Of a DNA stretch of 64,000 nucleotides, positions 28,090-36,894 are shown piece by piece; position 1 is the first letter of the stretch; the number at the start of each line of letters is the position of its first letter. The stretch comes from Solwaraspora sp. WMMA2065 (GTDB lineage Bacteria; Actinomycetota; Actinomycetes; Mycobacteriales; Micromonosporaceae): positions 5,332,001-5,396,000 of the forward strand of contig NZ_CP128361.1 of NCBI RefSeq assembly GCF_030345075.1, in the 5' to 3' direction. The position numbers and the translations under genes are program-made. Below the pieces are notes generated by a model, which saw only the letters and a program-made list of their open reading frames with translations, ran no database searches and was not told the origin of the DNA.

Positions 28090-28797
28090 TCAGGCGATCG
28101 CGGTGTCCAGTGCGATGCGTACCATCTCGCTGAAGGTCTGCTCCCGGTCGTCCGCGCTCATCTTCTCGCCGGTGCGGATGTGGTCGCTCACGGTGAGGAT
28201 GGTCAACGCGCGGGCCCGGAACCGGGCGGCGATGGTGTACAGCGCCGCCGACTCCATCTCGACCGCCAGCACCCCGTAGTCGGCGAGCGTGTCGTACAGG
28301 TCCGGCCGGTCGGTGTAGAACGCGTCGGCGGCCAGGACCGGGCCGACCCGCAGATCGACACCGTGCCGGTGGGCGGCGTCGACCGCCGTACGCAGCAGAC
28401 CGAAATCCGCCACCGGGGCGTAGTCGACCAGCCCGGCGAAGCGCACCCGGTTCATGTTCGAGTCGGTCGACGAACCGTTGGCTGCGATCACGTCCCGCAG
28501 GTGCAGATCCTCGGCCAACGCGCCGCAGGAGCCGACCCGGATCAGCGTCCGCACCCCGTACTCGTTGATCAGCTCGTGGGCGTAGATCGACGCCGACGGC
28601 ATGCCCATTCCCGACCCCTGCACCGACACCCGCGTCCCGGCGTACCGGCCGGTGAAGCCGAACATGCCGCGCACGTTCGAGTAGCAGGTGGCGTCCTCGA
28701 GGAAGTTCTCGGCGATCCACTTGGCGCGCAGCGGGTCTCCGGGCATGAGGACCCGCTCGGCGATGTCGCCGGGCTTGGCTCCGATGTGCGTGCTCAT
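28090..28797 (-). CDS. deoD: Purine-nucleoside phosphorylase, DeoD type
   Basis: 235 aa, the normal DeoD length. Motifs: [73 protein letters not shown] and [11 protein letters not shown]. It splits purine nucleosides with phosphate to base and ribose-1-phosphate as a hexamer. The ATG at 28797 is preferred over one at 28803 because family members begin with the sequence MSTHIGA. It converges on tadA. Confidence 0.95.
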   Translation of the reverse strand: MSTHIGAKPGDIAERVLMPGDPLRAKWIAENFLEDATCYSNVRGMFGFTGRYAGTRVSVQGSGMGMPSASIYAHELINEYGVRTLIRVGSCGALAEDLHLRDVIAANGSSTDSNMNRVRFAGLVDYAPVADFGLLRTAVDAAHRHGVDLRVGPVLAADAFYTDRPDLYDTLADYGVLAVEMESAALYTIAARFRARALTILTVSDHIRTGEKMSADDREQTFSEMVRIALDTAIA

Positions 28798-28887
28798 GGC
28801 CATGATCCTGCCAGTGCGGCCGGTGCCGCCTACGCTCGGGCGGTACCGCCGTGACGGTCGGCAGGCGCTTCAGGTAGCCTACTCGGC

Positions 28888-28977
28888 GGTGGTGTGTCCG
28901 AGTGGCCTAAGGAGCACGCCTCGAAAGCGTGTGAGGGTTCACGCCCTCCGCGGGTTCAAATCCCGCCGCCACCGCCA
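28888..28977 (+). tRNA. tRNA-Ser (anticodon CGA)
   Basis: The acceptor arms are GGTGGTG (28888-28894) and CGCCACC (28967-28973) with a G:U pair, then G and an encoded CCA (28975-28977). The D-arm starts TCCGAG; the anticodon loop is CTCGAAA with CGA at 28922-28924. There is a long serine-type variable arm, and the T-arm is GCGGG-TTCAAAT-CCCGC. It reads UCG codons. Confidence 0.95.
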
Positions 28978-29004
28978 CTGAGCAGGCGATCATCCTGCTG
29001 GTTG

Positions 29005-29043
29005 AACGCCCGGCAGGTCCGCGAGGACCGGCCGGGCGTTTCG
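29005..29043. terminator. Strong terminator after tRNA-Ser(CGA)
   Basis: AACGCCCGGC (29005-29014) pairs with GCCGGGCGTT (29031-29040), and inside it GGTCC pairs with GGACC around GCGA. A short TTT follows. It lies between the tRNA and a convergent gene, so it may serve both. Confidence 0.85.
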
Positions 29044-29055
29044 GCGCACCGGCCG

Positions 29056-30099
29056 TCACCGGTCGGCGATCAGCTCGACGACGGCGCTGGCGATCCGGTC
29101 GATCGCCGCCGAATCGGCCAGCAGGGCGGCGACCCGCTCGTCTGCGGCCGGTCCACCACCGGGCGGCCGGTCCATCTCGTCGGCACCCGTGCCGGTGTCG
29201 AACACCGAGCGGAGTACGGCGACCACCGCGCACCGGGGGTCGGCGCCTCGGCGCAGCTGCGCCTCGATCGCCGTCACCGCGACCGACGCCAGCTCGGTCA
29301 ACCGGGCCTCGTCCGCCTCGTCCGGCGTCCTCGGCTGCAGGTGGTCGCTCTCGCGGGCCGGACCGGTCCCGGCCCGCGCGGCCGGCGGCACCGGGGCGTG
29401 CTTGCGGCCGAGCGGCCGTTCGACGAAGTCCGCGTACCACTTCGGACGTCTGCGCATCGCGGCGAGCACCCGGTCGAGGTCGGCCGTCACCTCCCGTTCC
29501 CCGCCACCACAGTGGCCGGTGACGGCGGCTCGGCGGTCCGCCCACGCGCCCAGCGGCCACACCCGTACCCCGGCCGTGGCCGGGATCCCCACCCAGACCA
29601 GTACCTCGACGGCGAGGGCCAGCAGCCACGGGTCCTGGTCGAGGTGGTGCTTGAGCCATCCGGGCAGCCGGGGCCGCTGCAACGCGCCACGGTCGCCGCG
29701 TCGGCGGCGATGCGCGTCGACGGTGGCCGGCCCGATCCGCCGGGCGATCCACCCCTCCAGGTTGACCACTGGGACCTTGGCGCTGGTCAGCAGGTCGTCG
29801 AGGACCGCCTCGACGTCGTCGTGGAACTTGTCCAGGCAGTCGGCTTCCAGCCGGTGGACCGACGACGCGCAGGCGGGGTGTCCCCGGGCGAGTTCGATCC
29901 GGCGGGTCAGCCGCTGGAACACCACCGGCCAGACCAGGGCGTACCCACCCGCGCGGAGCAGCCCACGCTCCGCGTCGGACGCCGTCCTCGCGCGGTCCGC
30001 CAGTATGCCCCGCCGGGCGAGGTCCCGGACGTGATCTTCCGCAGCGGTACGCCCGAACGACGCGCCGGCGGCCCGGACAGCCACGCTCGCACTGGCCAT
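29056..30099 (-). CDS. Unrecognised protein with a weak sigma-region-2-like segment
   Basis: 347 aa from the ATG at 30099, which has AAAGGA about ten bases upstream. I do not recognise the family. It is soluble and Arg-rich. The segment HDDVEAVLDDLLTSAKVPV, then NLEGWIARRIGPATVDAHRRRRGDRG, loosely resembles the end of sigma-70 region 2, where a Trp-containing helix precedes a D-x-x-RR motif. LLALAVEVLVWVGIPATAG and WPLGAWADRRA follow, with no region-4 helix-turn-helix seen. It may be a diverged sigma-like or DNA-binding protein; this is a guess from one motif. Confidence 0.6.
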   Translation of the reverse strand: MASASVAVRAAGASFGRTAAEDHVRDLARRGILADRARTASDAERGLLRAGGYALVWPVVFQRLTRRIELARGHPACASSVHRLEADCLDKFHDDVEAVLDDLLTSAKVPVVNLEGWIARRIGPATVDAHRRRRGDRGALQRPRLPGWLKHHLDQDPWLLALAVEVLVWVGIPATAGVRVWPLGAWADRRAAVTGHCGGGEREVTADLDRVLAAMRRRPKWYADFVERPLGRKHAPVPPAARAGTGPARESDHLQPRTPDEADEARLTELASVAVTAIEAQLRRGADPRCAVVAVLRSVFDTGTGADEMDRPPGGGPAADERVAALLADSAAIDRIASAVVELIADR

Positions 30100-30469
30100 C
30101 GGTATCTGTCCTTTCCAGTAAGCCACCAGATCATCAAAAAGGTGTGGGGGAGGTGGTCGGCTATCTGCGTACGAGTCGAAAGTTATCCGCGGTTCCGCTG
30201 GCTCAGAAGAGATTGGAGCCCGCTGCCGTAATAGTGCGTAGCCGCGGGGTCGAATTGTCGACCGTCGCAGATCTAAGCGTCACCGCTACCCCCTGAAAGG
30301 TTGCTCAGCAGATCCGGTGTGGACTTTACGGCTCGATCACCGGTGGCGTCATCACTCGGTGCCTACGATCTTTTGCGTACGGTCACATTCGGCTCGCCCG
30401 GTGGCGACCGGCTCCGACCTGTTAGGACGATCCACCGGTACGTTCGGCGCGACGACGCCGTACGGAGGT
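30100..30469. other. Intergenic region with a short inverted repeat
   Basis: No gene is supported. GGTCGA-ATTG-TCGACC (30248-30263) is a perfect short inverted repeat about 150 bp upstream of the 29056-30099 gene. The region presumably holds that gene's promoter. Confidence 0.4.
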
Positions 30470-31794
30470 CTATCCGGAATCGCGATCGATGCAGATCCGG
30501 AGCCGATGGGTCATCGACGCGGCGGCATTACGGTTGCTGGCCGCCATCTTTCTGAGCAGGTTGGACACGTGGACACCCGCCGTGCGTTCGGTGATGAACA
30601 GTTCGGTGGCGATCTCCCGATTGGTCCTGCCCAGGCATAGCAGACACAGCACCTCCAACTCGCGGGCGGTGAGACCGAACGGCCGTGCTGCCGGCCCGGC
30701 GGTGTCGTCGGCTGGCTCCGGCGGCTCCGGGTCGAGGGGGATGCGGGCCCGGCGGGCCATCGCCTCGATCTCGCTACGCAGCGGCCCGGCCGGCAGCGGA
30801 TTGGTGGACTGCCAGGCCGACCTGGCGGCCGATCCGGCGCGGGTCAGGTCGCCGGCGGTGAGCGCGGTCTCGGCTTCCCGCCAGTAGGCGTAGCCCGCCG
30901 GGTAGGACCGGCCGAGCATCGACCAGCCCCGGACCACCATTACCCAGGCGTCGGGGTCGGCGGTGCCTCGGGCCCGGGCGAGTTCGGCCAGGCAGAGGTC
31001 ACGCAACACCCGTAGCTGCGAGATCCCGGCCTGTTTCCGTCGGACAGTTCGTAGTACCGGTCCAGCAGCGACCGGTCGACCGGGCCGCCGGCCGACGCGG
31101 TCAGGAACCGTTCCAGCTCGGCGCGGGTGAACCGGGCCAGCTCCAGCCGGTGGATCCGGCGGATGAAGTCCGGCTCGGCGAGCAGCGTCCGCAGTGGGTG
31201 CCGCCGGTCCAGGTCGTTCGACCGGTAGCTGTGCACCAGCAGGACCCGCTCGTCGGTCTGCGCCCGAGCCGAATAGGAAACCAGGTCCAACGTGGATGGC
31301 TCGGCCCAGTGCAGGTCCTCGATGATCAGTACGGTCGGCGTGTGCGCGCCGAAGTGGTCGAGCATCCGCAGGACCGCGCCGAACACCCGTAGCTGTGCGG
31401 TCGACTCACCGAGGGGCGCGACTCCGGTGAAGTCCGACACCAGCCGGCTCAGTTCGGCGTACGAGGGTCCGCCAAGCTCGCGTACCCGCTGCTCACCGAG
31501 TGCCCGGACGATCCGCCGCAGGGCGTCGATCAACGGGGCGTACGGCACCGCGCCGGTGCCCAGGTTGATGCAGACGCCGCGCAGGACGGTGCGGCCTGCC
31601 GAGCGGGCCTCGGCGGCGAACTCCTCGAGCAGCCGGCTCTTGCCGACGCCCGCCTCACCGCCGACGAAGACCGTCGCGGCGGCACTGCCCGCCGCCTCGG
31701 TCAACAGCCCGGTCAGCCGGGCGCGTTCCGCGGCGCGGCCGATGAAAGATCCACCCGCTGCCGGGAACTGCGCAGATGCGTACGCCGTCGCCAT
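30470..31794 (-). pseudogene. LuxR-family LAL regulator, internally deleted and frameshifted
   Basis: The 5' part (31794 to about 31035) encodes an AAA-type ATPase N-terminus: SFIGRAAERARLTGLL, VFVGGEAGVGKSRLLEEFA (Walker A), TVLIIEDLHWAEPSTLDLV (Walker B), ending YELSDGN, where family members continue with a PFF motif. The frame then shifts. The 3' part, in another frame, holds the C-terminal LuxR helix-turn-helix: LTARELEVLCLLCLGRTNRE, IATELFITERTAGVHVSNLL. LAL regulators are about 900-1000 aa; here only about 440 codons remain, so the central TPR-like region is lost. Both surviving ends read cleanly, which suggests a fairly recent deletion near 31030. Confidence 0.8.
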
Positions 31795-31943
31795 GTGTCC
31801 ATGGTGGCGCGAGTAATGGGGACTGTCAGCCGTCGCCGTGTGTCACATCGTATCCGGTGGCCGATGCTGACTCAGTGGTCACCGGAAAATGCCGGTCCGG
31901 TCGGCCGGAAGCGATGGTGTGCCGTTGCGCTGCGTTGTCCAGG

Positions 31944-32162
31944 TTAACGACAATCGTCGCGGTCGTCCGGCTCCGGAATCGATTCCACGGTACGCCGGCG
32001 GTCGTCGACGTACTCGGCCAACTCTTCAGGGCCCGCACCGCCGGTCACAGCGGCCTGCCACGCCGCGCCGAACTCGGCGGCGAGTAATTCGATCATCCGT
32101 TGTCGGGTTTCGGCTGGTAGCCCGTCATCGGGCACCGGTCCGCCGGATCGATCGTCGATCAT
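31944..32162 (-). CDS. Small acidic hypothetical protein
   Basis: 72 aa from the ATG at 32162, which has GGAGG five bases upstream. It contains AETRQRMIELLAAEFGAAWQ and EELAEYVDDRRRTVESIPEP and appears fully helical and acidic. No family is recognised. It lies alone between the broken LAL regulator and the vWA gene. Confidence 0.6.
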   Translation of the reverse strand: MIDDRSGGPVPDDGLPAETRQRMIELLAAEFGAAWQAAVTGGAGPEELAEYVDDRRRTVESIPEPDDRDDCR

Positions 32163-32296
32163 CGAGACCTCCGCTGCGATCGTTGGCCCCGTGCTCCGGA
32201 ATTGATGTGCTCCTCGGACATTGTCAATAGTTTTGATCATATATGAACCTGACGGACAGTCGACCTTGGCCGTTCAGCGGACGGCCTGACGACAAT

Positions 32297-32324
32297 CAAG
32301 ATCACCGTAACAAGATCACCGTAG
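32297..32324. repeat. 14-bp tandem repeat
   Basis: CAAGATCACCGTAA (32297-32310) is followed by CAAGATCACCGTAG (32311-32324), identical over 13 bases. It lies between the small acidic gene and the vWA gene, downstream of the latter. Confidence 0.8.
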
Positions 32325-32372
32325 CTGGTCCGAGTCGGGCCGGGCTGCCGTCGCCCGCAGTCGGGGCCACCG

Positions 32373-33083
32373 TCACCCGGGGCCGGTCGGGTCGAGCCGC
32401 TGCACCCCGGGCGGCAGATCCGGCCCGTCGGGCAGGACCGGTCCGGCGTCGCTGGTCGGGTGGTAGCCGGACCGGACGACGCTGGCGATGAGCACCTGTG
32501 CGATCCCGGTGATCGTCCGGGCCGGATCGGCGCCGGGCACCATCAGGTACGACGCCATCCGTCCCGATCCGGTCGCCGGATGGGCCAGCGACCTGATGAT
32601 CCGGGGATCCGCCTCGTCCACGCCGCAGGCGACGACGCTCGGGCGGGCGCTGGACGAGGTCAGCTCGGCGAACGCCGCCTGCCAGGCGGACCGCAAGTCG
32701 GTTGGCCGGCCATCGCTGATGAACCAGACGGTGGGCCGGTGTGTGGTCTCTCCGCTGGCCGCGAACCGTGCCATGTCCGACTCGATCTCGTCCCGCGTGG
32801 CCGTGAACGCCGACTCGTAGCAGGTGCCGCCGCGTACGGTGAGGGCCGGCGAAACCAGCCCGGGAGCAAGCAGGTCACCGAGCGGGAGCCGGACCTCCGC
32901 GTGGTCGGAGAAATCGATCAGCCCGAACCGTACCCGGGCCGCGACGACCGGGTGCCGCGCCAGCGCGTCGACGAGCGCCGGCACGATCTCGTTCGCCGCT
33001 TCCAGCTTGCCGTCCGCCGCCATCGACACCGAGACGTCGACGACCAGGTAGAACGGCAGCAGGTTGGTGTCTGACTGGCGCAT
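32373..33083 (-). CDS. von Willebrand factor A domain protein (TerY-like)
   Basis: 236 aa, one vWA domain. The MIDAS metal site is complete: LVVDVSVSMAADGK (DxSxS), the Thr in TVRGGTCYESAF, and WFISDGRPTDL (Asp). Length and layout match TerY-type proteins, which bind partners in stress or tellurium-resistance-like systems. No TerD, kinase or phosphatase gene is adjacent, so a partner is not visible. No signal peptide or membrane segment is present. Confidence 0.85.
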   Translation of the reverse strand: MRQSDTNLLPFYLVVDVSVSMAADGKLEAANEIVPALVDALARHPVVAARVRFGLIDFSDHAEVRLPLGDLLAPGLVSPALTVRGGTCYESAFTATRDEIESDMARFAASGETTHRPTVWFISDGRPTDLRSAWQAAFAELTSSSARPSVVACGVDEADPRIIRSLAHPATGSGRMASYLMVPGADPARTITGIAQVLIASVVRSGYHPTSDAGPVLPDGPDLPPGVQRLDPTGPG

Positions 33084-33151
33084 CGATCGGCTCCTCCGTC
33101 CGCCATGCCGCAGGTCTGACGGACGGGTGTGGGCCGAGCTGGAGCTGTACC

Positions 33152-33727
33152 TCAGTGCGGCTGGCCGTCCGCTGGCTCGTGCGGCTGGCTGTCGGCTGGC
33201 TCGTGCGGCTGGCTGTCGGCGGCGATGTCGGACACGATCTGGCAGGTGTCGACGACCGGATCGACGGCCTGTGCCTGGTCGGCCAGCTGGAACAGCAGCG
33301 ACCGCAGTGCCTCGCGATCGGTCGGCCGCAGCGACCCGAGCAGATGCTCCTCGGCCTGCTCCAGCCGCTCCCGGGTCGCCGACCAGACCTGGTGCCCGTG
33401 GTCGGTCGCGACGATGGTCTTGTGCCGGCGGTCGTCCGGGTTGGCCCGCCGTTCGAGCAGCCCGGCGCGCTCCAGATCGTCGATCAGGTAGGTCATCACG
33501 GTCTTGTCGATGCCCAGCCGACGGGCCAGCGAGATCTGACTCTCCGGCGTGGCCTCGACCGCCGCCGCCAGCACCTGATGGCCGCGCGGCCCGCCGGGCA
33601 GGTCGTGCAGCACGGCGCTGCTGCTCTTGACGTACGCCCGGAAGACCACGCCCAGCGCCCAGCCGAGGTCGCCGCCGCCAGCGGCGCGGGCCGGACCCGG
33701 ATCCGTGCGTTGACCGGGACGAGGCAT
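33152..33727 (-). CDS. MarR-family transcriptional regulator
   Basis: 191 aa. The winged helix-turn-helix is clear: ISLARRLGIDKTVMTYLIDD, LERAGLLERRANPDDRRHKT, then VWSATRERLEQAEEHLLG. MarR proteins are dimeric repressors that often leave DNA on ligand binding. It is divergent from the LLM oxidoreductase gene, a usual target arrangement, with nested inverted repeats between them. The C-terminus ends with ADSQPHEP repeated twice and a final ADGQPH, a 24-bp tandem repeat outside the conserved fold. Confidence 0.9.
   Translation of the reverse strand: MPRPGQRTDPGPARAAGGGDLGWALGVVFRAYVKSSSAVLHDLPGGPRGHQVLAAAVEATPESQISLARRLGIDKTVMTYLIDDLERAGLLERRANPDDRRHKTIVATDHGHQVWSATRERLEQAEEHLLGSLRPTDREALRSLLFQLADQAQAVDPVVDTCQIVSDIAADSQPHEPADSQPHEPADGQPH
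33155..33220. repeat. 24-bp tandem repeat in the MarR C-terminus
   Basis: The unit containing GCGGCTGGCTGTCGGCTGGCTC recurs with a 24-bp period and encodes ADSQPHEP, ADSQPHEP and ADGQPH at the end of the MarR protein. Confidence 0.85.
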
Positions 33728-33781
33728 AGGCCGAGCTTATCGCAGGCTCGTCTGCGCTGACCGACCATCCTCACGTCAGAA

Positions 33782-33826
33782 GGGTCACAGTGCCGATCGT
33801 CTGTTCGGCAGACTATCTTGTGACCC
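33782..33826. promoter_or_regulatory. Nested inverted repeats between MarR and LLM genes
   Basis: Outer arms GGGTCACA (33782-33789) and TGTGACCC (33819-33826) are a perfect 8-bp inverted repeat. Inside lies GTCTG-TTCGG-CAGAC (33799-33813). The right outer arm overlaps TATCTTG, a possible -10 for the LLM gene. The placement fits an operator for the MarR regulator. Confidence 0.5.
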
Positions 33827-33860
33827 GTACGCATGACTGCTGTCGCGGGGAGCGAACGAC

Positions 33861-34844
33861 ATGGCTGACTACGGACACGACCTGCTGTTCGGCACCTTCA
33901 TCACGCCGGTCGCCGAGCAGGCCGACCGGGCCCTGGCGCTGGCCCAGTTGACCGAGGAGGCCGGGCTCGACCTGGTGACCGTGCAGGACCACCCGTACCA
34001 GGCCCGGTTCCTGGACACCTGGACCCTGCTGTCAGTGATCGCCGCCCGCACCACCCGGGTCCGGGTCGCGCCGAACGTCGCCAACCTGCCGCTGCGCCAG
34101 CCGGCGATGCTGGCCCGCAGCGCGGCCAGCCTCGACCTGCTCAGCGGCGGCCGGGTCGAGCTGGGCCTCGGGGCCGGTGCCTTCTGGGACGCGATCGCGG
34201 CGATGGGCGGCGGCCGGCTCACCCCGGCCGAAAGCGTCGAAGCGCTGGCGGAGGGCATCGAGATCATCCGCTCGGTCTGGGACGCCGGCGGCGGCACCGT
34301 CAAGGTCGACGGCCGGCATCACCGGGTATGGGGTGTGCATCCAGGTCCGGCGCCCGCCCACCCCATCGGCATCTGGCTGGGCGCGTACAAGAAGCGGATG
34401 CTCGGGGTCACCGGTCGACTCGCCGACGGTTGGCTGCCCAGCAGCCCGTACGCGCCGCCGGAGCAGCTACCGGCGATGAACGCGGCCATCGACGCGGCGG
34501 CACGGCAGGCGGGGCGGGACCCGGCCGCGGTCCGCCGGCTCTACAACATCAGCGGTACGTTCGGCAGCGGCGACGGATTCCTCACCGGCAAACCGGGCGA
34601 CTGGGCCGAGCAGCTCGCCGGACTGACCCTGGAGCAGGGCTTCAGCGGCTACCTACTGGCCAGCGACGACCCGGACATGATCCGCCGGTTCGCCGCCGAG
34701 GTGGTGCCGGCGGTCCGCGACCTGGTCGCCGCCGGCCGCAGCGCCGCAGCAGCGGGTTCGGTTCCCGCCGCGTCGGCCCCCGCCGCCGCCGGCATCACCC
34801 CCACCCCCGACGACGGGGTACGGCTCAGCGCTGAACGCGTCTGA
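33861..34844 (+). CDS. LLM-class flavin-dependent oxidoreductase
   Basis: 327 aa. It has the luciferase-like (beta/alpha)8 pattern: FGTFITPVAEQADRALALAQ, LTEEAGLDLVTVQDHPYQ, RVAPNVANLPLRQPAMLARS, LSGGRVELGLGAGAFWDAI and IGIWLGAYKKRMLGVTGRLA. Such enzymes use FMN or F420; the layout is closer to F420-type proteins. The last ~40 residues are Ala/Pro-rich linker. Its TGA at 34842-34844 is followed in the same frame, with no start codon, by a hemerythrin domain. This suggests the protein was once an LLM-hemerythrin fusion. It is probably controlled by the divergent MarR gene. Confidence 0.85.
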   Translation: MADYGHDLLFGTFITPVAEQADRALALAQLTEEAGLDLVTVQDHPYQARFLDTWTLLSVIAARTTRVRVAPNVANLPLRQPAMLARSAASLDLLSGGRVELGLGAGAFWDAIAAMGGGRLTPAESVEALAEGIEIIRSVWDAGGGTVKVDGRHHRVWGVHPGPAPAHPIGIWLGAYKKRMLGVTGRLADGWLPSSPYAPPEQLPAMNAAIDAAARQAGRDPAAVRRLYNISGTFGSGDGFLTGKPGDWAEQLAGLTLEQGFSGYLLASDDPDMIRRFAAEVVPAVRDLVAAGRSAAAAGSVPAASAPAAAGITPTPDDGVRLSAERV

Positions 34845-35381
34845 GACGAGTCGACCCGGCCGACCGCCCCGCCACCCGACCCCACGCTGACCTACAGTCC
34901 CGCCCAGCGGACCGCCGGGCAGCACCTGATCGACGTACACGATCATCTGCGCGAGGAGCTGCGGACCGTGCGCGACCTGATCGACCAGGTCGCAGCCGGC
35001 ACCATGACCGCCGGCGGTGCCCGGGCGCACATCAACACGATGACCATGCGGCAGAACAACTGGACCCTCGGCGCCTACTGCGAGTCGTACTGCCGGGTGG
35101 TGACCACCCACCACACCATCGAGGACATCGGCATGCTGCCGCAGCTGCGCCGCGCCGACCCGGGACTCGCCCCGGTGGTCGACCGGCTGTCGGAGGAGCA
35201 TCACGTCATCCACGACGTGCTGGAACGGGTCGACCGGGCGCTGGTTGCCCTGGTCAGCGAGCCGGACCGGATCGGCGACGTCAAGACCGCCGTCGACCTG
35301 CTCACCGATACCCTGCTGTCCCACCTGTCCTACGAGGAACGCGAGCTGGTCGAGCCACTGGCCCGGTTCGGTGTGGGGTGA
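34845..35381 (+). CDS. Hemerythrin-like domain, in frame with the LLM gene after a TGA
   Basis: The domain needs residues from about 34923 on (GQHLIDVHDHLREELRTVRD), including the first iron-ligand histidines. No ATG, GTG or TTG lies in frame between the LLM stop and the GTG at 34968, which would cut those ligands off. Later ligands are present: VTTHHTIEDIGMLPQL, SEEHHVIHDVLERV and SHLSYEERELVEPL. The reading frame right after the stop is DESTRPTAPPPDPTLTY, a linker-like sequence. Options: read-through, a rare CTG start at 34887, or a recent Trp (TGG) to stop change in a fused gene. Hemerythrin domains bind a di-iron centre and O2. Confidence 0.7.
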   Translation, partial: DESTRPTAPPPDPTLTYSPAQRTAGQHLIDVHDHLREELRTVRDLIDQVAAGTMTAGGARAHINTMTMRQNNWTLGAYCESYCRVVTTHHTIEDIGMLPQLRRADPGLAPVVDRLSEEHHVIHDVLERVDRALVALVSEPDRIGDVKTAVDLLTDTLLSHLSYEERELVEPLARFGVG

Positions 35382-35409
35382 CCAGCACCGGCCGGGCAAG
35401 ATCTCCGTC

Positions 35410-35874
35410 ATGCGGTTGACTATCGAGCGCGCCGACTTCGCTGACCCGGAGCTCGGCGTCTTCCTGCAGGCACATCTCGACGAACTCGCGCCAACGGCGC
35501 CTGCCGAGAGCCGACACGCGCTGGATCTTTCCGGGCTGCGGGCACCGGGCGTCCGTCTGTGGGTCGCCCGGATGAGTGGCGAGCTGGTGGGCACGGGTGC
35601 CCTGGCCGAGGTGGAGCCGGCGCACGAGGAGATCAAAAGCATGCGGACGGATCCGCGACGACGCGGCCAGGGCATCGCCGCGCGCGTCCTCGACCACCTC
35701 ATCGGGGACGCGCGACGACGCGGCGTCCGCCGCATCTCGCTGGAGACCGGAAGCATGGACTTCTTCGTCCCGGCGAGGACGTTGTACGCAAAGGCGGGCT
35801 TCGTCCCCTGCCCGCCCTTCGGCGCCTACGTCGATGATCCCAACAGCGCGTTCATGACCCGCGAACTGGCGTGA
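35410..35874 (+). CDS. GNAT-family N-acetyltransferase
   Basis: 154 aa from the ATG at 35410. The acetyl-CoA loop is RTDPRRRGQGIAARVLDHLI (the R/Q-x-x-G-x-A/G motif). VARMSGELVGTGALAEVEP and SLETGSMDFFVPARTLYAKAG, then FVPCPPFGAYVDDPNSAFM, match common GNATs annotated as acting on small amines. The acceptor is unknown. It follows the hemerythrin region by 28 bp and could be co-transcribed. Confidence 0.88.
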   Translation: MRLTIERADFADPELGVFLQAHLDELAPTAPAESRHALDLSGLRAPGVRLWVARMSGELVGTGALAEVEPAHEEIKSMRTDPRRRGQGIAARVLDHLIGDARRRGVRRISLETGSMDFFVPARTLYAKAGFVPCPPFGAYVDDPNSAFMTRELA

Positions 35875-36403
35875 CCTGAGGCGCGTTCCGCCTCGCGCGG
35901 GGCATCCAACCGCTCTCAACCCGCGCTGGCCGTACGGGGGCGCGCAGGACTGGTACGCCGCCATCTCGCACGCCACCACGCTACGGCCGGGTCGCAGCCG
36001 TCGGCCCCTTCGATGTTGCGGTTTTGGTGCGTCGACGACGATCGCGGCACGGCGTGCAACCTCCCAGCCCGCAACCGTGTGGGAGAAGGGTGGAAAGGGA
36101 CCGGCAGCCGCCGGTCCGATCGTCAAGGAGGCCATGCGGCAAGCTCCATCTCCACAGCTTGACACCCAGACGGTTCGTGGCGCGAGCCACTGCTGAGCGA
36201 CGCTCGGCATGAGTACGTGGGGTAGTGGGTCAATCGCCATCCTGAACCGGCTCAGCGAAATCGCGCGACCGCAGTCACTTCGACACGGGTCAACTGCAGG
36301 ACGGGCCATGGTTCGCCTTCGCGCCTGCTACGTGCCGATGGTTGACCTATCGATCCCGCACCGCATTGAGCCACAGACCAGCCGAGGCCAACATCCTTGA
36401 GCG
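35875..36403. other. 529-bp stretch without a supported gene
   Basis: No reading frame here has a ribosome-binding site, recognisable domain or actinobacterial third-codon GC pattern. Short open frames on both strands look random. It marks the left edge of a low-density accessory stretch. Confidence 0.5.
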
Positions 36404-36751
36404 TCACCAATCCCGACTGTGTCGCCCTGGCCTACCGGTTCGGGCTTCAGGCGGTGGGCTGAAGATGTGATCTCGGTATGCGCGCTCCGGGACAAGGTGC
36501 CGACCAGACTGAGCCTTCTTGAGCCAGTCGACAAGTTCGAGGATGTCCTCCTCGCGTACGCCTTCTTGGCGTAGCTTCGCCGCGAAGGCTTCAGGTGCCA
36601 CCCCACGCCACCGGTCACGGGCGTTCATGAGGTCTGCCTTGAACATGGCCTGTTCGTTCCACTTCAAGTGGTTGTCGTAGCCCTTGGCCATCATGGCGAG
36701 GTACTCGGCGATGCTGGCAACGCTGGATGGAAGGCCTTCAGGGTGAGTCAT
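36404..36751 (-). CDS. Hypothetical protein of the accessory region
   Basis: 115 aa. It has lower GC than its chromosomal neighbours and a helical, Lys/Glu-rich composition (AEYLAMMAKGYDNHLKWNEQ, FAAKLRQEGVREEDILELVD). No family is recognised. The codon use and position among remnants suggest horizontal origin. The start ATG at 36751 is the first available; no strong SD is visible. Confidence 0.55.
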   Translation of the reverse strand: MTHPEGLPSSVASIAEYLAMMAKGYDNHLKWNEQAMFKADLMNARDRWRGVAPEAFAAKLRQEGVREEDILELVDWLKKAQSGRHLVPERAYRDHIFSPPPEARTGRPGRHSRDW

Positions 36752-36870
36752 GGGCGAGTTGTATCATGTAGGTACGACATCGCTCAGAAAGCTTGACTTC
36801 TGGGCAGTGGCGCGGTGGTCCAAACAGTGCCCGTGCCGGAAGAGCTGAATTTAATGGTGAGACACCTGCA

Positions 36871-36876
36871 TATAAT
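36871..36876 (+). promoter_or_regulatory. Consensus -10 hexamer TATAAT
   Basis: A perfect TATAAT sits in an AT-rich patch 19 bp ahead of the zinc-ribbon reading frame. No good -35 is seen. Transcription would begin near 36883, leaving almost no leader. Confidence 0.3.
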
Positions 36877-36894
36877 AATGGACGAGGCATTTGA

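Noticed and set aside
35981-36400. Several 60-70 codon frames on both strands
   Set aside because: No ribosome-binding site, domain, or consistent third-position GC bias.
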